Source: Streptomyces sp. CC208A
GTDB taxonomy: Bacteria; Actinomycetota; Actinomycetes; Streptomycetales; Streptomycetaceae
Reading direction: 5' to 3'
DNA length: 64,000 nt
Assembly: GCF_030010625.1 (NCBI RefSeq)
Contig: NZ_JASCXN010000019.1
Coordinates: 62,001 to 126,000, forward strand
Below are positions 41,734 through 48,999 of this stretch, piece by piece (position 1 is the stretch's first letter; every line of letters starts with the position of its first letter). The notes under the pieces are model-generated. The model did not search any database and was not told the origin of the DNA. It saw nothing but the letters and a program-made list of their open reading frames with translations. Both the position numbers and the translations under genes were made by a program.

Positions 41734-42684
41734 TCACGCCCAGAGCTGGCCCTGGACCGTTTCGATGGCCTCTTCCGTCGTGGCGGCGGTGTAGAGGCCG
41801 GTCGAGAGGTACTTCCAGCCGCCGTCGGCGACGACGAAGGCGATGTCGGCGCTCTCGCCCGCCTTGACGGCCTTCTTGCCCATGCCGATGGCGGCGTGGA
41901 GGGCGGCGCCGGTGGAGACGCCGGCGAAGATGCCCTCCTCCTTGAGGAGTTCCCGGGTGCGGGTGACGGCGTCGGCCGAGCCCACCGAGAAGCGGGTGGT
42001 GAGGACGGAGGCGTCGTACAGCTCGGGGACGAAGCCCTCGTCGAGGTTGCGGAGCCCGTAGACGAGGTCGTCGTAGCGGGGTTCGGCGGCGACGATCTTG
42101 ACGTCGGGCTTGTGCTCGCGCAGGTAGCGGCCGACGCCCATGAGGGTGCCGGTGGTGCCGAGGCCGGCCACGAAGTGGGTGATGGACGGCAGGTCGGCGA
42201 GGATCTCGGGGCCGGTGGTGGCGTAGTGGGCGCCGGCGTTGTCCGGGTTGCCGTACTGGTAGAGCATCACCCAGTCGGGGTGCTGCTCCGCCAGTTCCTT
42301 GGCGACCCGGACGGCGGTGTTGGAGCCGCCGGCGGCCGGGGAGGAGATGATCTCCGCGCCCCACATGGCGAGCAGCTGGCGGCGCTCCTCGCTGGTGTTC
42401 TCGGGCATGACGCAGACGATGCGGTAGCCCTTGAGCGTGGCGGCCATGGCCAGCGAGATGCCGGTGTTGCCGCTGGTGGGCTCCAGGATGGTGCAGCCGG
42501 GGGTGAGGCGGCCGTCCTTCTCCGCCTGCTCGATCATGTGGAGCGCGGGGCGGTCCTTGACCGAGCCGGTGGGGTTGCGGTCCTCCAGCTTGGCCCAGAT
42601 GCGGACGTCCTCGGAGGGCGAGAGCCTGGGGAGGCGGACGAGCGGCGTGTTGCCGACGGCCGCCAGCGGGGAGTCGTAGCGCAT
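41734..42684 (-). CDS. cysM: O-phosphoserine/O-acetylserine sulfhydrylase CysM
   Basis: 316 aa from ATG 42684. PLP enzyme of the cysteine synthase family: Lys in NPTGSVKDRPAL (Schiff base), the substrate loop EPTSGNTGISLAMAA, and the PLP-phosphate loop GLGTTGTLMGVG. The short C-terminus and the neighbouring CysO and Mec genes match the M. tuberculosis pathway, where CysM takes sulfur from CysO thiocarboxylate. It lies 13 bases after cysO in one transcription unit. Confidence 0.92.
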   Translation of the reverse strand: MRYDSPLAAVGNTPLVRLPRLSPSEDVRIWAKLEDRNPTGSVKDRPALHMIEQAEKDGRLTPGCTILEPTSGNTGISLAMAATLKGYRIVCVMPENTSEERRQLLAMWGAEIISSPAAGGSNTAVRVAKELAEQHPDWVMLYQYGNPDNAGAHYATTGPEILADLPSITHFVAGLGTTGTLMGVGRYLREHKPDVKIVAAEPRYDDLVYGLRNLDEGFVPELYDASVLTTRFSVGSADAVTRTRELLKEEGIFAGVSTGAALHAAIGMGKKAVKAGESADIAFVVADGGWKYLSTGLYTAATTEEAIETVQGQLWA

Positions 42685-42697
42685 GGGGCCGGTCCGC

Positions 42698-42976
42698 TCA
42701 GACCATGCCGCCGGCGACGGCCGGCAGGATCGTGACGTTGTCGCCGTCGGCGAGCTTGGTGTCGATGCCGTCGAGGAAGCGGACGTCCTCGTCGTTGAGG
42801 TAGACGTTGACGAAGCGGCGGAGCTTGCCCTCGTCCACGATGCGGGCCTCGATGCCGGTGTGGCGGGTCTCCAGGTCGGCGAAGAGCTCGGCGAGGGTGT
42901 CACCGCTGCCCTCGACGGCCTTGGCGCCGTCGGTGTAGGTGCGGAGGATCGTCGGGATGCGGACCTCGATGGCCAT
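42698..42976 (-). CDS. cysO: CysO-type sulfur-carrier protein (MoaD/ThiS fold) with C-terminal extension
   Basis: 92 aa from ATG 42976. A ubiquitin-like fold (EVRIPTILRTYTDGAKAVEG ... DGDNVTILPAVAGGMV). In active carriers the C-terminal Gly-Gly is adenylated and thiocarboxylated; here two residues (Met-Val) follow the Gly-Gly. A protease must remove them first, and the JAMM protease gene mec is four hundred bases upstream in the same cluster. It transfers sulfur to CysM to build cysteine. Confidence 0.9.
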   Translation of the reverse strand: MAIEVRIPTILRTYTDGAKAVEGSGDTLAELFADLETRHTGIEARIVDEGKLRRFVNVYLNDEDVRFLDGIDTKLADGDNVTILPAVAGGMV

Positions 42977-43071
42977 GGGGTGGGCTCCTGTCGGGAGGGG
43001 CGTGGTGGGCGCGCGGCGGAACCCCCCGCGCGAGGGGGTGGTGCGTGGTGAGGTGCGCTCGGCCGGGTCGT

Positions 43072-43188
43072 TCAGCGCCCGGCGCGGGACGAACAGATCG
43101 CGCTGGCGAGGCGGCACAGGTCGACGTGCAGGCGTGCCACGAGCAGGACAGTGCTCGGAGTCTCTTCGCTCACGTCGTGGGAAACCAT
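43072..43188 (-). CDS. Cysteine leader peptide (ribosome-mediated attenuator)
   Basis: 38 aa from ATG 43188 to TGA 43072. The peptide contains RLHVDLCRLASAIC, the hallmark of the actinobacterial leader peptides that sit before sulfur-assimilation and cysteine genes, with two Cys codons near its end. A TACGAT -10 box at 43200-43195 is six bases before the ATG, so translation is probably leaderless. The 95 bases between its stop and cysO are very GC-rich with competing stems (CCCCC-TCGCGC-GGGGG). Stalling at Cys codons under cysteine shortage would open cysO-cysM expression. Confidence 0.8.
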   Translation of the reverse strand: MVSHDVSEETPSTVLLVARLHVDLCRLASAICSSRAGR

Positions 43189-43317
43189 GCGCTCATCGTA
43201 TCGATTCCCGGTCCGGGTTCCGGAATGTGATCTCAGATGGTGGATGATCCGCGACCGCCTGTCGGGACGCGGCCGGGCCCGGGCCGGCAGGCGGGAGCTG
43301 TACTCAGCGCGGCGAGG

Positions 43318-43743
43318 TCACTCGTACGCCTCGACGATCTTGACCTCTTCCTCCTCCACCACGCCGTCGACGATCGTGTACGAGCGGAACTGGAAGTCGC
43401 CTGCGCCGTCGGTGTCGGCGGTGGAGACGAGGACGTAGTGGGCGCCGGGCTCGTTGGCGTAGGAGATGTCGGTGCGGGACGGGTACGCCTCGGTCGCCGT
43501 GTGCGAGTGGTAGATGATCACGGGCTCCTCGTCCCGGTCGTCCATCTCGCGGTAGAGCTTGAGCAGGTCGGCGGAGTCGAACTCGTAGAAGGTGGGCGAG
43601 CGGGCGGCGTTGAGCATGGGGATGAACCGCTCGGGGCGGCCCGAGCCGACCGGACCCGCGACCACGCCGCAGGCCTCGTCGGGGTGGTCCTCCCGGGCGT
43701 GTTCCACGATCCGGTCGTACAGGTCTCGGGTGAGGGTCAGCAT
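43318..43743 (-). CDS. mec: JAMM/Mov34 metalloprotease Mec+ (CysO maturation and cysteine release)
   Basis: 141 aa. JAMM zinc motif IIYHSHTATEAYPSRTDISYA (HxH-x7-S-x2-D) with the upstream Glu in DEACGVVAG. In M. tuberculosis Mec+ hydrolyses CysO-cysteine to release cysteine. Here it must probably also trim the extra Met-Val from the CysO C-terminus. It is upstream of the leader peptide and on the same strand, and may be read from its own promoter. Confidence 0.92.
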   Translation of the reverse strand: MLTLTRDLYDRIVEHAREDHPDEACGVVAGPVGSGRPERFIPMLNAARSPTFYEFDSADLLKLYREMDDRDEEPVIIYHSHTATEAYPSRTDISYANEPGAHYVLVSTADTDGAGDFQFRSYTIVDGVVEEEEVKIVEAYE

Positions 43744-43756
43744 GCCGACAGGATAA

Positions 43757-43805
43757 GCATCCGGGCCACCCCGTACCGAGGAGTGGTACGGGGTGGCCCG
43801 GATGC
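43757..43805 (-). terminator. 21-bp perfect stem-loop after the amino acid permease
   Basis: Arms 43757-43777 and 43785-43805, loop GAGGAGT, between the permease stop and the mec start. Confidence 0.85.
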
Positions 43806-43819
43806 CGAGACGGGGAGGG

Positions 43820-45283
43820 TCAGGGGCGCTTGGCGAAGGCGGCGCCCTCGGGGTCGCGGGACTTGAGCACCAGGTAGGAGACGGCGAGGAGGAGGCCCCA
43901 GACGGGGGCGCCGTAGAGGGCGACGCGGTTGTCCTCGTCCATGGCCATGGTCGTGAGGACCAGGCCGAGGAAGGCGAGGGCGAAGCCGCTGGACCAGATG
44001 CCGCCGGGGGTCTTGAAGGGCGACTGGGGCAGCAGGCCGCGGTCGGCCTTGCGGCGGTAGCGGATCTGGCAGACGAGGATCATGATCCAGGCCCACATGC
44101 CGGAGATGGTGGCGAAGGAGACGACGTAGTCGAAGGCCTCGCCGGGCCACTGGTAGTTGATCCAGACGCCGACCGTCATGAGCGCGGCCGAGAAGGTGGT
44201 GCCGACGAGCGGGGTGCCGCTCTTCGTCAGCCTGGTGAAGAGCTTGGGGCCCTGGCCGTTGAGCGCGAGGTCGCGCAGCATGCGGCCGGTGGAGTACATG
44301 CCCGAGTTGCAGGAGGACAGGGCCGCGGTCAGCACGACGAAGTTGACGATGGCGGCGCCGACGCCCAGGCCCATCTTCTCGAAGGCGGCGACGAACGGGG
44401 AGACGCCCGGCTGGAACTCGGTCCACGGGACGACCGACAGGATCATGATGAGCGCGCCGACGTAGAAGACGGCGATGCGCCACGGCACGGTGTTGATGGC
44501 CTTGGGCAGGACGGTCTCCGGGTCCTTCGACTCGCCGGCGGTGACGCCGACCAGCTCGACCGCGAGGAAGGCGAACATGACCATCTGGAGGGTCATGAGG
44601 GTGGAGACCATGCCGTGCTCCCCGGCGAAGAAGCCGCCGAGGTCCCACAGGTGGGTGAGCGAGGCGGTGTCGCCCGCGTCGGAGAAGCCGATCGTGAGGA
44701 TGCCTGCGCAGATCAGGATCATGCCGACGATGGCGGTGACCTTGACCATGGAGAACCAGAACTCCAGTTCGCCGAAGAGCTTCACGGAGATCAGGTTGGC
44801 GGCGTAGAGGATCACGGTGAAGACGAGGGCGGAGATCCACTGCGGGATGTCCCACCAGTAGGTCATGTAGGTGGCCGCCGCGGTGACCTCGGTGATGCCG
44901 GTGACGACCCAGAAGAGCCAGTACGTCCAGCCGGTCGCGAAGCCCGCGAAGGGGCCGATGAACTCCCGTGCGTACTCCGAGAAGGAGCCGGAGACGGGGC
45001 GGTACATGAGGAGCTCGCCGAGCGCCCGCATGATGAGGAAGATGACCAGGCCCGCGAGGGCGTAGGCGAGGATCAGGCTGGGTCCCGCCTTGGAGATGCC
45101 CTTGCCCGCCCCGAGGAAGAGGCCGGTGCCGATGGCGCCGCCGATCGCGATCATCTGGATCTGGCGGGCGCCGAGCGCCCGGTGGTAGCCCTCGCCCCCG
45201 CCCGGGGCGGGGTCGCCGGTCCCGTGGCCGTCGTGCTGCTGGTCGACCCGCACTGAGGTCATGTCTGTGCGCCCTTTCTCCAT
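43820..45283 (-). CDS. Amino acid permease (APC superfamily, AAT family)
   Basis: 487 aa from ATG 45283, or 480 from ATG 45262. The AAT-family signature IQMIAIGGAIGTGLFLGAGKGI opens TM1, with ALGELLMYRPVSGSFSEYAREFIGPFAGFATGWTYW after it and about 12 spans in total. Length and motifs fit proton-coupled importers for aromatic, basic or small neutral amino acids. Specificity not assignable. A TAACG-TATT-CGTTA inverted repeat (45432-45445) lies in the 223-base upstream region. Confidence 0.9.
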   Translation of the reverse strand: MEKGRTDMTSVRVDQQHDGHGTGDPAPGGGEGYHRALGARQIQMIAIGGAIGTGLFLGAGKGISKAGPSLILAYALAGLVIFLIMRALGELLMYRPVSGSFSEYAREFIGPFAGFATGWTYWLFWVVTGITEVTAAATYMTYWWDIPQWISALVFTVILYAANLISVKLFGELEFWFSMVKVTAIVGMILICAGILTIGFSDAGDTASLTHLWDLGGFFAGEHGMVSTLMTLQMVMFAFLAVELVGVTAGESKDPETVLPKAINTVPWRIAVFYVGALIMILSVVPWTEFQPGVSPFVAAFEKMGLGVGAAIVNFVVLTAALSSCNSGMYSTGRMLRDLALNGQGPKLFTRLTKSGTPLVGTTFSAALMTVGVWINYQWPGEAFDYVVSFATISGMWAWIMILVCQIRYRRKADRGLLPQSPFKTPGGIWSSGFALAFLGLVLTTMAMDEDNRVALYGAPVWGLLLAVSYLVLKSRDPEGAAFAKRP

Positions 45284-45506
45284 GCTGATCCCCCCCGGAT
45301 CCCCCCGGCTGCGGAATGGAGCGCTGAAGGATTATCACGATCTGATACGCAATCAGCCGGAGTGCCTGTGGCGCAGAGCACAGGAAAATGGGCACAAAAG
45401 GGAGTCGAGAGAGCAGAGAGGGAGACTCGCATAACGTATTCGTTACGCGGATTTGAGCGTCCGCTGAGCGAACACCACGTGTCCGCCCGGTGGACATCAC
45501 ATGCCG

Positions 45507-46088
45507 TCAGGGCATCAGCGTCTCGACCAACGACTCCTGGAGCGCGCCCAGCCAGAGGTACGCCATCACCATCGGCTTGCGCGGATCGCTGTCCGGCAGC
45601 CGGTAGAGCCGCTCGCTCTCCTCGTCCTCGGTGATCTCCAGACGGGTGGCGATGGTCAGCCGCAGGTCGTTGAGGGTGCCGAGCCAGGCCCGGGACTCGT
45701 CCGGGGTCAGCTTCAGGACGGCGGACTCCTCCGGCCCCTCGGAGGTCAGGCCGTCGAGGGCGCGCACCACCGCGAGGGCGTCCTCGCGCTTGCGGGCGCG
45801 CAGGTCGTTCTCGGTGTAGCGGCGGAAGTCGGCCGCCGCGGACCGCAGCTCCTCGGTGTCGTCCGCGTACGCGTCGGGGAAGAGCCGGCGCAGGGCGGGG
45901 TCGGAGGGCGGTTTGCTGGGGCCCTCGGCGAAGAGGGCGGCGAGGGGGTCGGCGTCCCCGTCGGGTTCGTCGCCGGGGCCGATCAGCTCCAGGAGCTGGA
46001 CGGCGAGGGAGCGCAGGATGGAGACCTCGACCTCGTCGAGGGCGACGGCCGCGCCGCCGCCGGGCACCGTCTCGAAGTGGCCGGACAT
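45507..46088 (-). CDS. DUF2017 family protein
   Basis: 193 aa from ATG 46088, overlapping the clpS stop by one base (TGATG). It starts MSGHFETVPGGGAAVALDEVEVSILRSLAVQLLELI and ends with PRKPMVMAYLWLGALQESLVETL, the DUF2017 pattern. In actinobacteria this family is almost always coupled to clpS, suggesting a role linked to Clp proteolysis; no biochemical function is established. Confidence 0.88.
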   Translation of the reverse strand: MSGHFETVPGGGAAVALDEVEVSILRSLAVQLLELIGPGDEPDGDADPLAALFAEGPSKPPSDPALRRLFPDAYADDTEELRSAAADFRRYTENDLRARKREDALAVVRALDGLTSEGPEESAVLKLTPDESRAWLGTLNDLRLTIATRLEITEDEESERLYRLPDSDPRKPMVMAYLWLGALQESLVETLMP

Positions 46089-46393
46089 CAGCCGCGGTCC
46101 TGGGAGAGCGTGGCCCACAGTCCGTAGCCGTGCATCGCCTGCACGTCCCGTTCCATCTCCTCGCGGGTGCCGCTGGAGACCACCGCGCGGCCCTTGTTGT
46201 GCACGTCGAGCATCAGTTTGTGCGCCTTGTCCTTGGAGTAGCCGAAGTACGTCTGGAAGACGTAGGTGACATAGCTCATCAGGTTCACGGGGTCGTTGTG
46301 CACGAGGGTGACCCAGGGGACGTCGGGCTCGACGACCGCGGAGACCTCCTCGGCCGACTCGGTCCGTTCGATCTCGATAGGCGCGATGCTCAC
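46088..46393 (-). CDS. clpS: ATP-dependent Clp protease adaptor ClpS
   Basis: 101 aa. The ClpS core is complete: PWVTLVHNDPVNLMSYVTYVFQTYFGYS, with the N-degron pocket residues (Asn-Asp and Met) and KAHKLMLDVHNKGRAVVSSGTREEMERD. It delivers N-end-rule substrates to ClpC/ClpA. Translationally coupled to the DUF2017 gene; divergent from pncB. Confidence 0.94.
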   Translation of the reverse strand: MSIAPIEIERTESAEEVSAVVEPDVPWVTLVHNDPVNLMSYVTYVFQTYFGYSKDKAHKLMLDVHNKGRAVVSSGTREEMERDVQAMHGYGLWATLSQDRG

Positions 46394-46481
46394 TTACCCC
46401 ATGCTGCCACCCAGGACCCCCCGTCGCACAAACGGGGCCACCCTCCGGCCCCACTATTCGTCACTCTGACGATTTCTGCGC

Positions 46482-46487
46482 TAGCAT
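46482..46487 (+). promoter_or_regulatory. -10 box of a probable leaderless pncB promoter
   Basis: TAGCAT lies seven bases before ATG 46495, which places transcription start at the start codon. No Shine-Dalgarno is present. TTCGTC at 46458-46463 is a possible -35. Confidence 0.5.
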
Positions 46488-46494
46488 CACTGAC

Positions 46495-47823
46495 ATGAAC
46501 GCTGCGGATCTTGGGCTCCCGGTGGACGTGCCGTCGACCGCGCTCTTCACCGACCAGTACGAGCTGACCATGCTCCAGGCGGCCCTCAGGGCCGGCACCG
46601 CCGACCGGCGCTCCGTCTTCGAGGTCTTCACCCGGCGGCTGCCCGAGGGGCGGCGGTACGGCGTCCTCGCGGGCGTCGGCCGGGTCCTGGACGCCGTCGA
46701 GAACTTCCGCTTCGACCCGGCCGTCCTCGGCTTCCTGCGCGAGCGGGGGATCGTCGACGAGCCGACCCTCGAATGGCTGGCCGGCTACCGCTTCTCCGGC
46801 GACGTCTGGGGCTACCCGGAGGGCGAGGTGTACTTCCCCGGCTCCCCGGTGCTGCGCGTCGAGGGCTCCTTCGCCGAGTGCGTGCTCCTGGAGACGGTGA
46901 TCCTCTCGATCCTCAACCACGACTCGGCCATCGCGGCCGCCGCCTCCCGCATGTCGGCCGCGGCGGGCGGGCGCCGGCTGATCGAGATGGGCGCGCGGCG
47001 CACCCACGAGCTGGCCGCCGTCGCCGCCGCCCGCGCCGCGTACGTCGGCGGCTTCGAGGCCACCTCGGACCTCGCGGCCGGCTTCCGCTACGGCATCCCG
47101 ACCGTCGGCACCTCCGCGCACGCCTTCACCCTGCTCCACGACAGCGAGCGGGACGCCTTCCGCGCCCAGGTCGACACCCTGGGCCGGGGCACGACCCTGC
47201 TCGTCGACACCTACGACGTGGCCGAGGCGGTCCGCACCGCCGTCGAGATCGCCGGGCCCGAGCTCGGAGCCGTACGCATCGACTCCGGCGACCTGCTGCT
47301 CGTCGCCCACCGGGTCCGGGCGCAGCTGGACGAGCTGGGCGCCCGGGAGACGAAGATCGTGGTCACCTCGGACCTCGACGAGTACGCCATCGCCTCGCTC
47401 GCGGCGGCGCCGGTGGACGCGTACGGGGTCGGCACCCAGCTCGTCACCGGCAGCGGGCACCCCACCTGCTCGATGGTCTACAAGCTGGTCGCCCGCGCCG
47501 CCTCGGCCGACCCGAAGGCGCCGCTGGTCCCGGTCGCGAAGAAGTCGCTGGGCGGCAAGGCGTCCGTCGGCGGCCGCAAGTGGGCGGCGCGCCGCAGGGA
47601 CGCCGCCGGGGTCGCCGAGGCCGAGGTCGTCGGCACGGGCCCGGTCCCGGAGGCGCTCGCGGGCGACCAGCTCCTGGTCGAGCTGGTCAAGGGCGGCGAG
47701 GTGGTGGCCAGGGAGCCCCTGGAGACCGCCCGCGCCCGGCACATCGCGGCCCGCGCCGCGCTCCCGATGTCGGCGATGCAGCTGTCGCGCGGCGAGCCGG
47801 TGCTGCCGACGGAGTACGTCTGA
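46495..47823 (+). CDS. pncB: Nicotinate phosphoribosyltransferase
   Basis: 442 aa. Family segments: TDQYELTMLQAALRAG at the N-terminus, FEVFTRRLPEGRRYGVLAG, RLIEMGARRTHELAA, TVGTSAHAFTLLH, and VRIDSGDLLLVAHRVRAQLD followed by YGVGTQLVTGSGHP, which bind PRPP and nicotinate. It converts nicotinate and PRPP (ATP-assisted) to nicotinate mononucleotide in NAD salvage. It is followed by pncA, which makes the nicotinate. Confidence 0.93.
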   Translation: MNAADLGLPVDVPSTALFTDQYELTMLQAALRAGTADRRSVFEVFTRRLPEGRRYGVLAGVGRVLDAVENFRFDPAVLGFLRERGIVDEPTLEWLAGYRFSGDVWGYPEGEVYFPGSPVLRVEGSFAECVLLETVILSILNHDSAIAAAASRMSAAAGGRRLIEMGARRTHELAAVAAARAAYVGGFEATSDLAAGFRYGIPTVGTSAHAFTLLHDSERDAFRAQVDTLGRGTTLLVDTYDVAEAVRTAVEIAGPELGAVRIDSGDLLLVAHRVRAQLDELGARETKIVVTSDLDEYAIASLAAAPVDAYGVGTQLVTGSGHPTCSMVYKLVARAASADPKAPLVPVAKKSLGGKASVGGRKWAARRRDAAGVAEAEVVGTGPVPEALAGDQLLVELVKGGEVVAREPLETARARHIAARAALPMSAMQLSRGEPVLPTEYV

Positions 47824-47920
47824 GGCCCCCCGGAGCCCGGTGGCGCCCCCTCCCGAACCGGGACGGGAGTCTCTAGGCTCGACCCCACCCCACACCGCCG
47901 ACCCCCCGAGGACACCCGCC

Positions 47921-48523
47921 ATGCACCGCGCACTGATCGTCGTGGACGTACAGAACGACTTCTGCGAGGGGGGCAGCCTCGCGGTGAGCGGCGGCGCGGA
48001 CGTCGCCGCCGCCATCACCGAGCTCGTCGGCGAGGCGGCGGGCGGCGCCTACCAGCACGTGGTCGCCACCCGTGACCACCACATCGACCCGGGCCCCCAC
48101 TTCGCACCGCCCGGTGAGGCCCCGGACTACGTCAGCTCCTGGCCGGCGCACTGCGTGGCCGGTACCGAGGGCGTCGGCTTCCACCCGAACTTCGCTCCGA
48201 CGGTCGCCTCCGGCGCGATCGACGCCGTCTTCGACAAGGGCGCCCACGAGGCGGCGTACAGCGGCTTCGAGGGCAGGAACGAGAACGGCGAGACGCTCGC
48301 GCAGTGGCTGCGGGACCGGCGGGTCGCCGAGGTCGACGTGGTCGGCATCGCCACCGACCACTGCGTCCGGGCCACCGCCCTGGACGCGGCCCGCGAGGGC
48401 TTCCGCACCCGTGTGCTGCTCGGCCTCACGGCGGGCGTGGCCCGCGAGACCACCGACCGGGCGCTCGCGGAGCTCCGCGAGGCCGGTGTGGAGCTCTCGG
48501 GTACCCCCGTGGTGGCCTCGTAG
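47921..48523 (+). CDS. pncA: Nicotinamidase (isochorismatase fold)
   Basis: 200 aa from ATG 47921. The catalytic triad is visible: Asp in ALIVVDVQNDFCEGG, Lys in VFDKGAHEAAYSGFEG, and Cys in GIATDHCVRATALDA. The metal-binding region follows (TRDHHIDPGPHF). It hydrolyses nicotinamide to nicotinate for PncB, 97 bases upstream on the same strand. Confidence 0.93.
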   Translation: MHRALIVVDVQNDFCEGGSLAVSGGADVAAAITELVGEAAGGAYQHVVATRDHHIDPGPHFAPPGEAPDYVSSWPAHCVAGTEGVGFHPNFAPTVASGAIDAVFDKGAHEAAYSGFEGRNENGETLAQWLRDRRVAEVDVVGIATDHCVRATALDAAREGFRTRVLLGLTAGVARETTDRALAELREAGVELSGTPVVAS

Positions 48524-48541
48524 GGCCCGTAAGAGGCTCTC

Positions 48542-48853
48542 TCAGGCGGCGGGGGCCCTCGGCAGGGTCCGGGCGGGGTGCCACAGCTCCTGGGCGGCGC
48601 CCGCCGCGGATCTCCACAGCAGGCCGTCCGGGTGGTGGAGGACGGCGGTGATCTCGTCCGGGGTGGGCGGCTCGGCGTTCCCCCGCAGATAAACCGACCG
48701 CAGGCCCAGGTTTCGCAGCCTGGTCAGGGCGCGGGCGCGGTTGGCGGCGTGGACGAGGAAGCGTACGGTCGCGCCGTCTCCGGCCGGGCTGGGCAGCCCT
48801 ATCGCGACCACCACGCTGCCTCCCGGCAACTTGCAGAACCCTCCACCGGGCAT
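48542..48853 (-). CDS. Hypothetical protein of 103 aa
   Basis: 103 aa from ATG 48853 with GGGGGAG upstream. An alpha/beta pattern (SVVVAIGLPSPAGDGATVRFLVHAANRARALTRLRNLGLRSVYLRG) could form a small ferredoxin-like fold. Convergent with pncA. No family recognised; third-position GC supports real coding. Confidence 0.65.
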   Translation of the reverse strand: MPGGGFCKLPGGSVVVAIGLPSPAGDGATVRFLVHAANRARALTRLRNLGLRSVYLRGNAEPPTPDEITAVLHHPDGLLWRSAAGAAQELWHPARTLPRAPAA

Positions 48854-48926
48854 GCGGAACCACTCCCCCGTGAGCCGACTGTCAATAAGGAGTCCGTGAG
48901 AACTCGGTCAAGCTGCACCTAAACAC

Positions 48927-48962
48927 GATCGGCCGCCGCCCGCTAGAGGGCGACGGCCGATC
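48927..48962 (-). terminator. Terminator after the immune inhibitor A protease
   Basis: A 15-bp stem with one mismatch (48927-48941 with 48948-48962), loop GCTAGA, 37 bases past the protease stop codon. Confidence 0.75.
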
Positions 48963-48999
48963 ATGCTTTGACCTGGGGTTTTACCGAGTGGCTAGTCGA

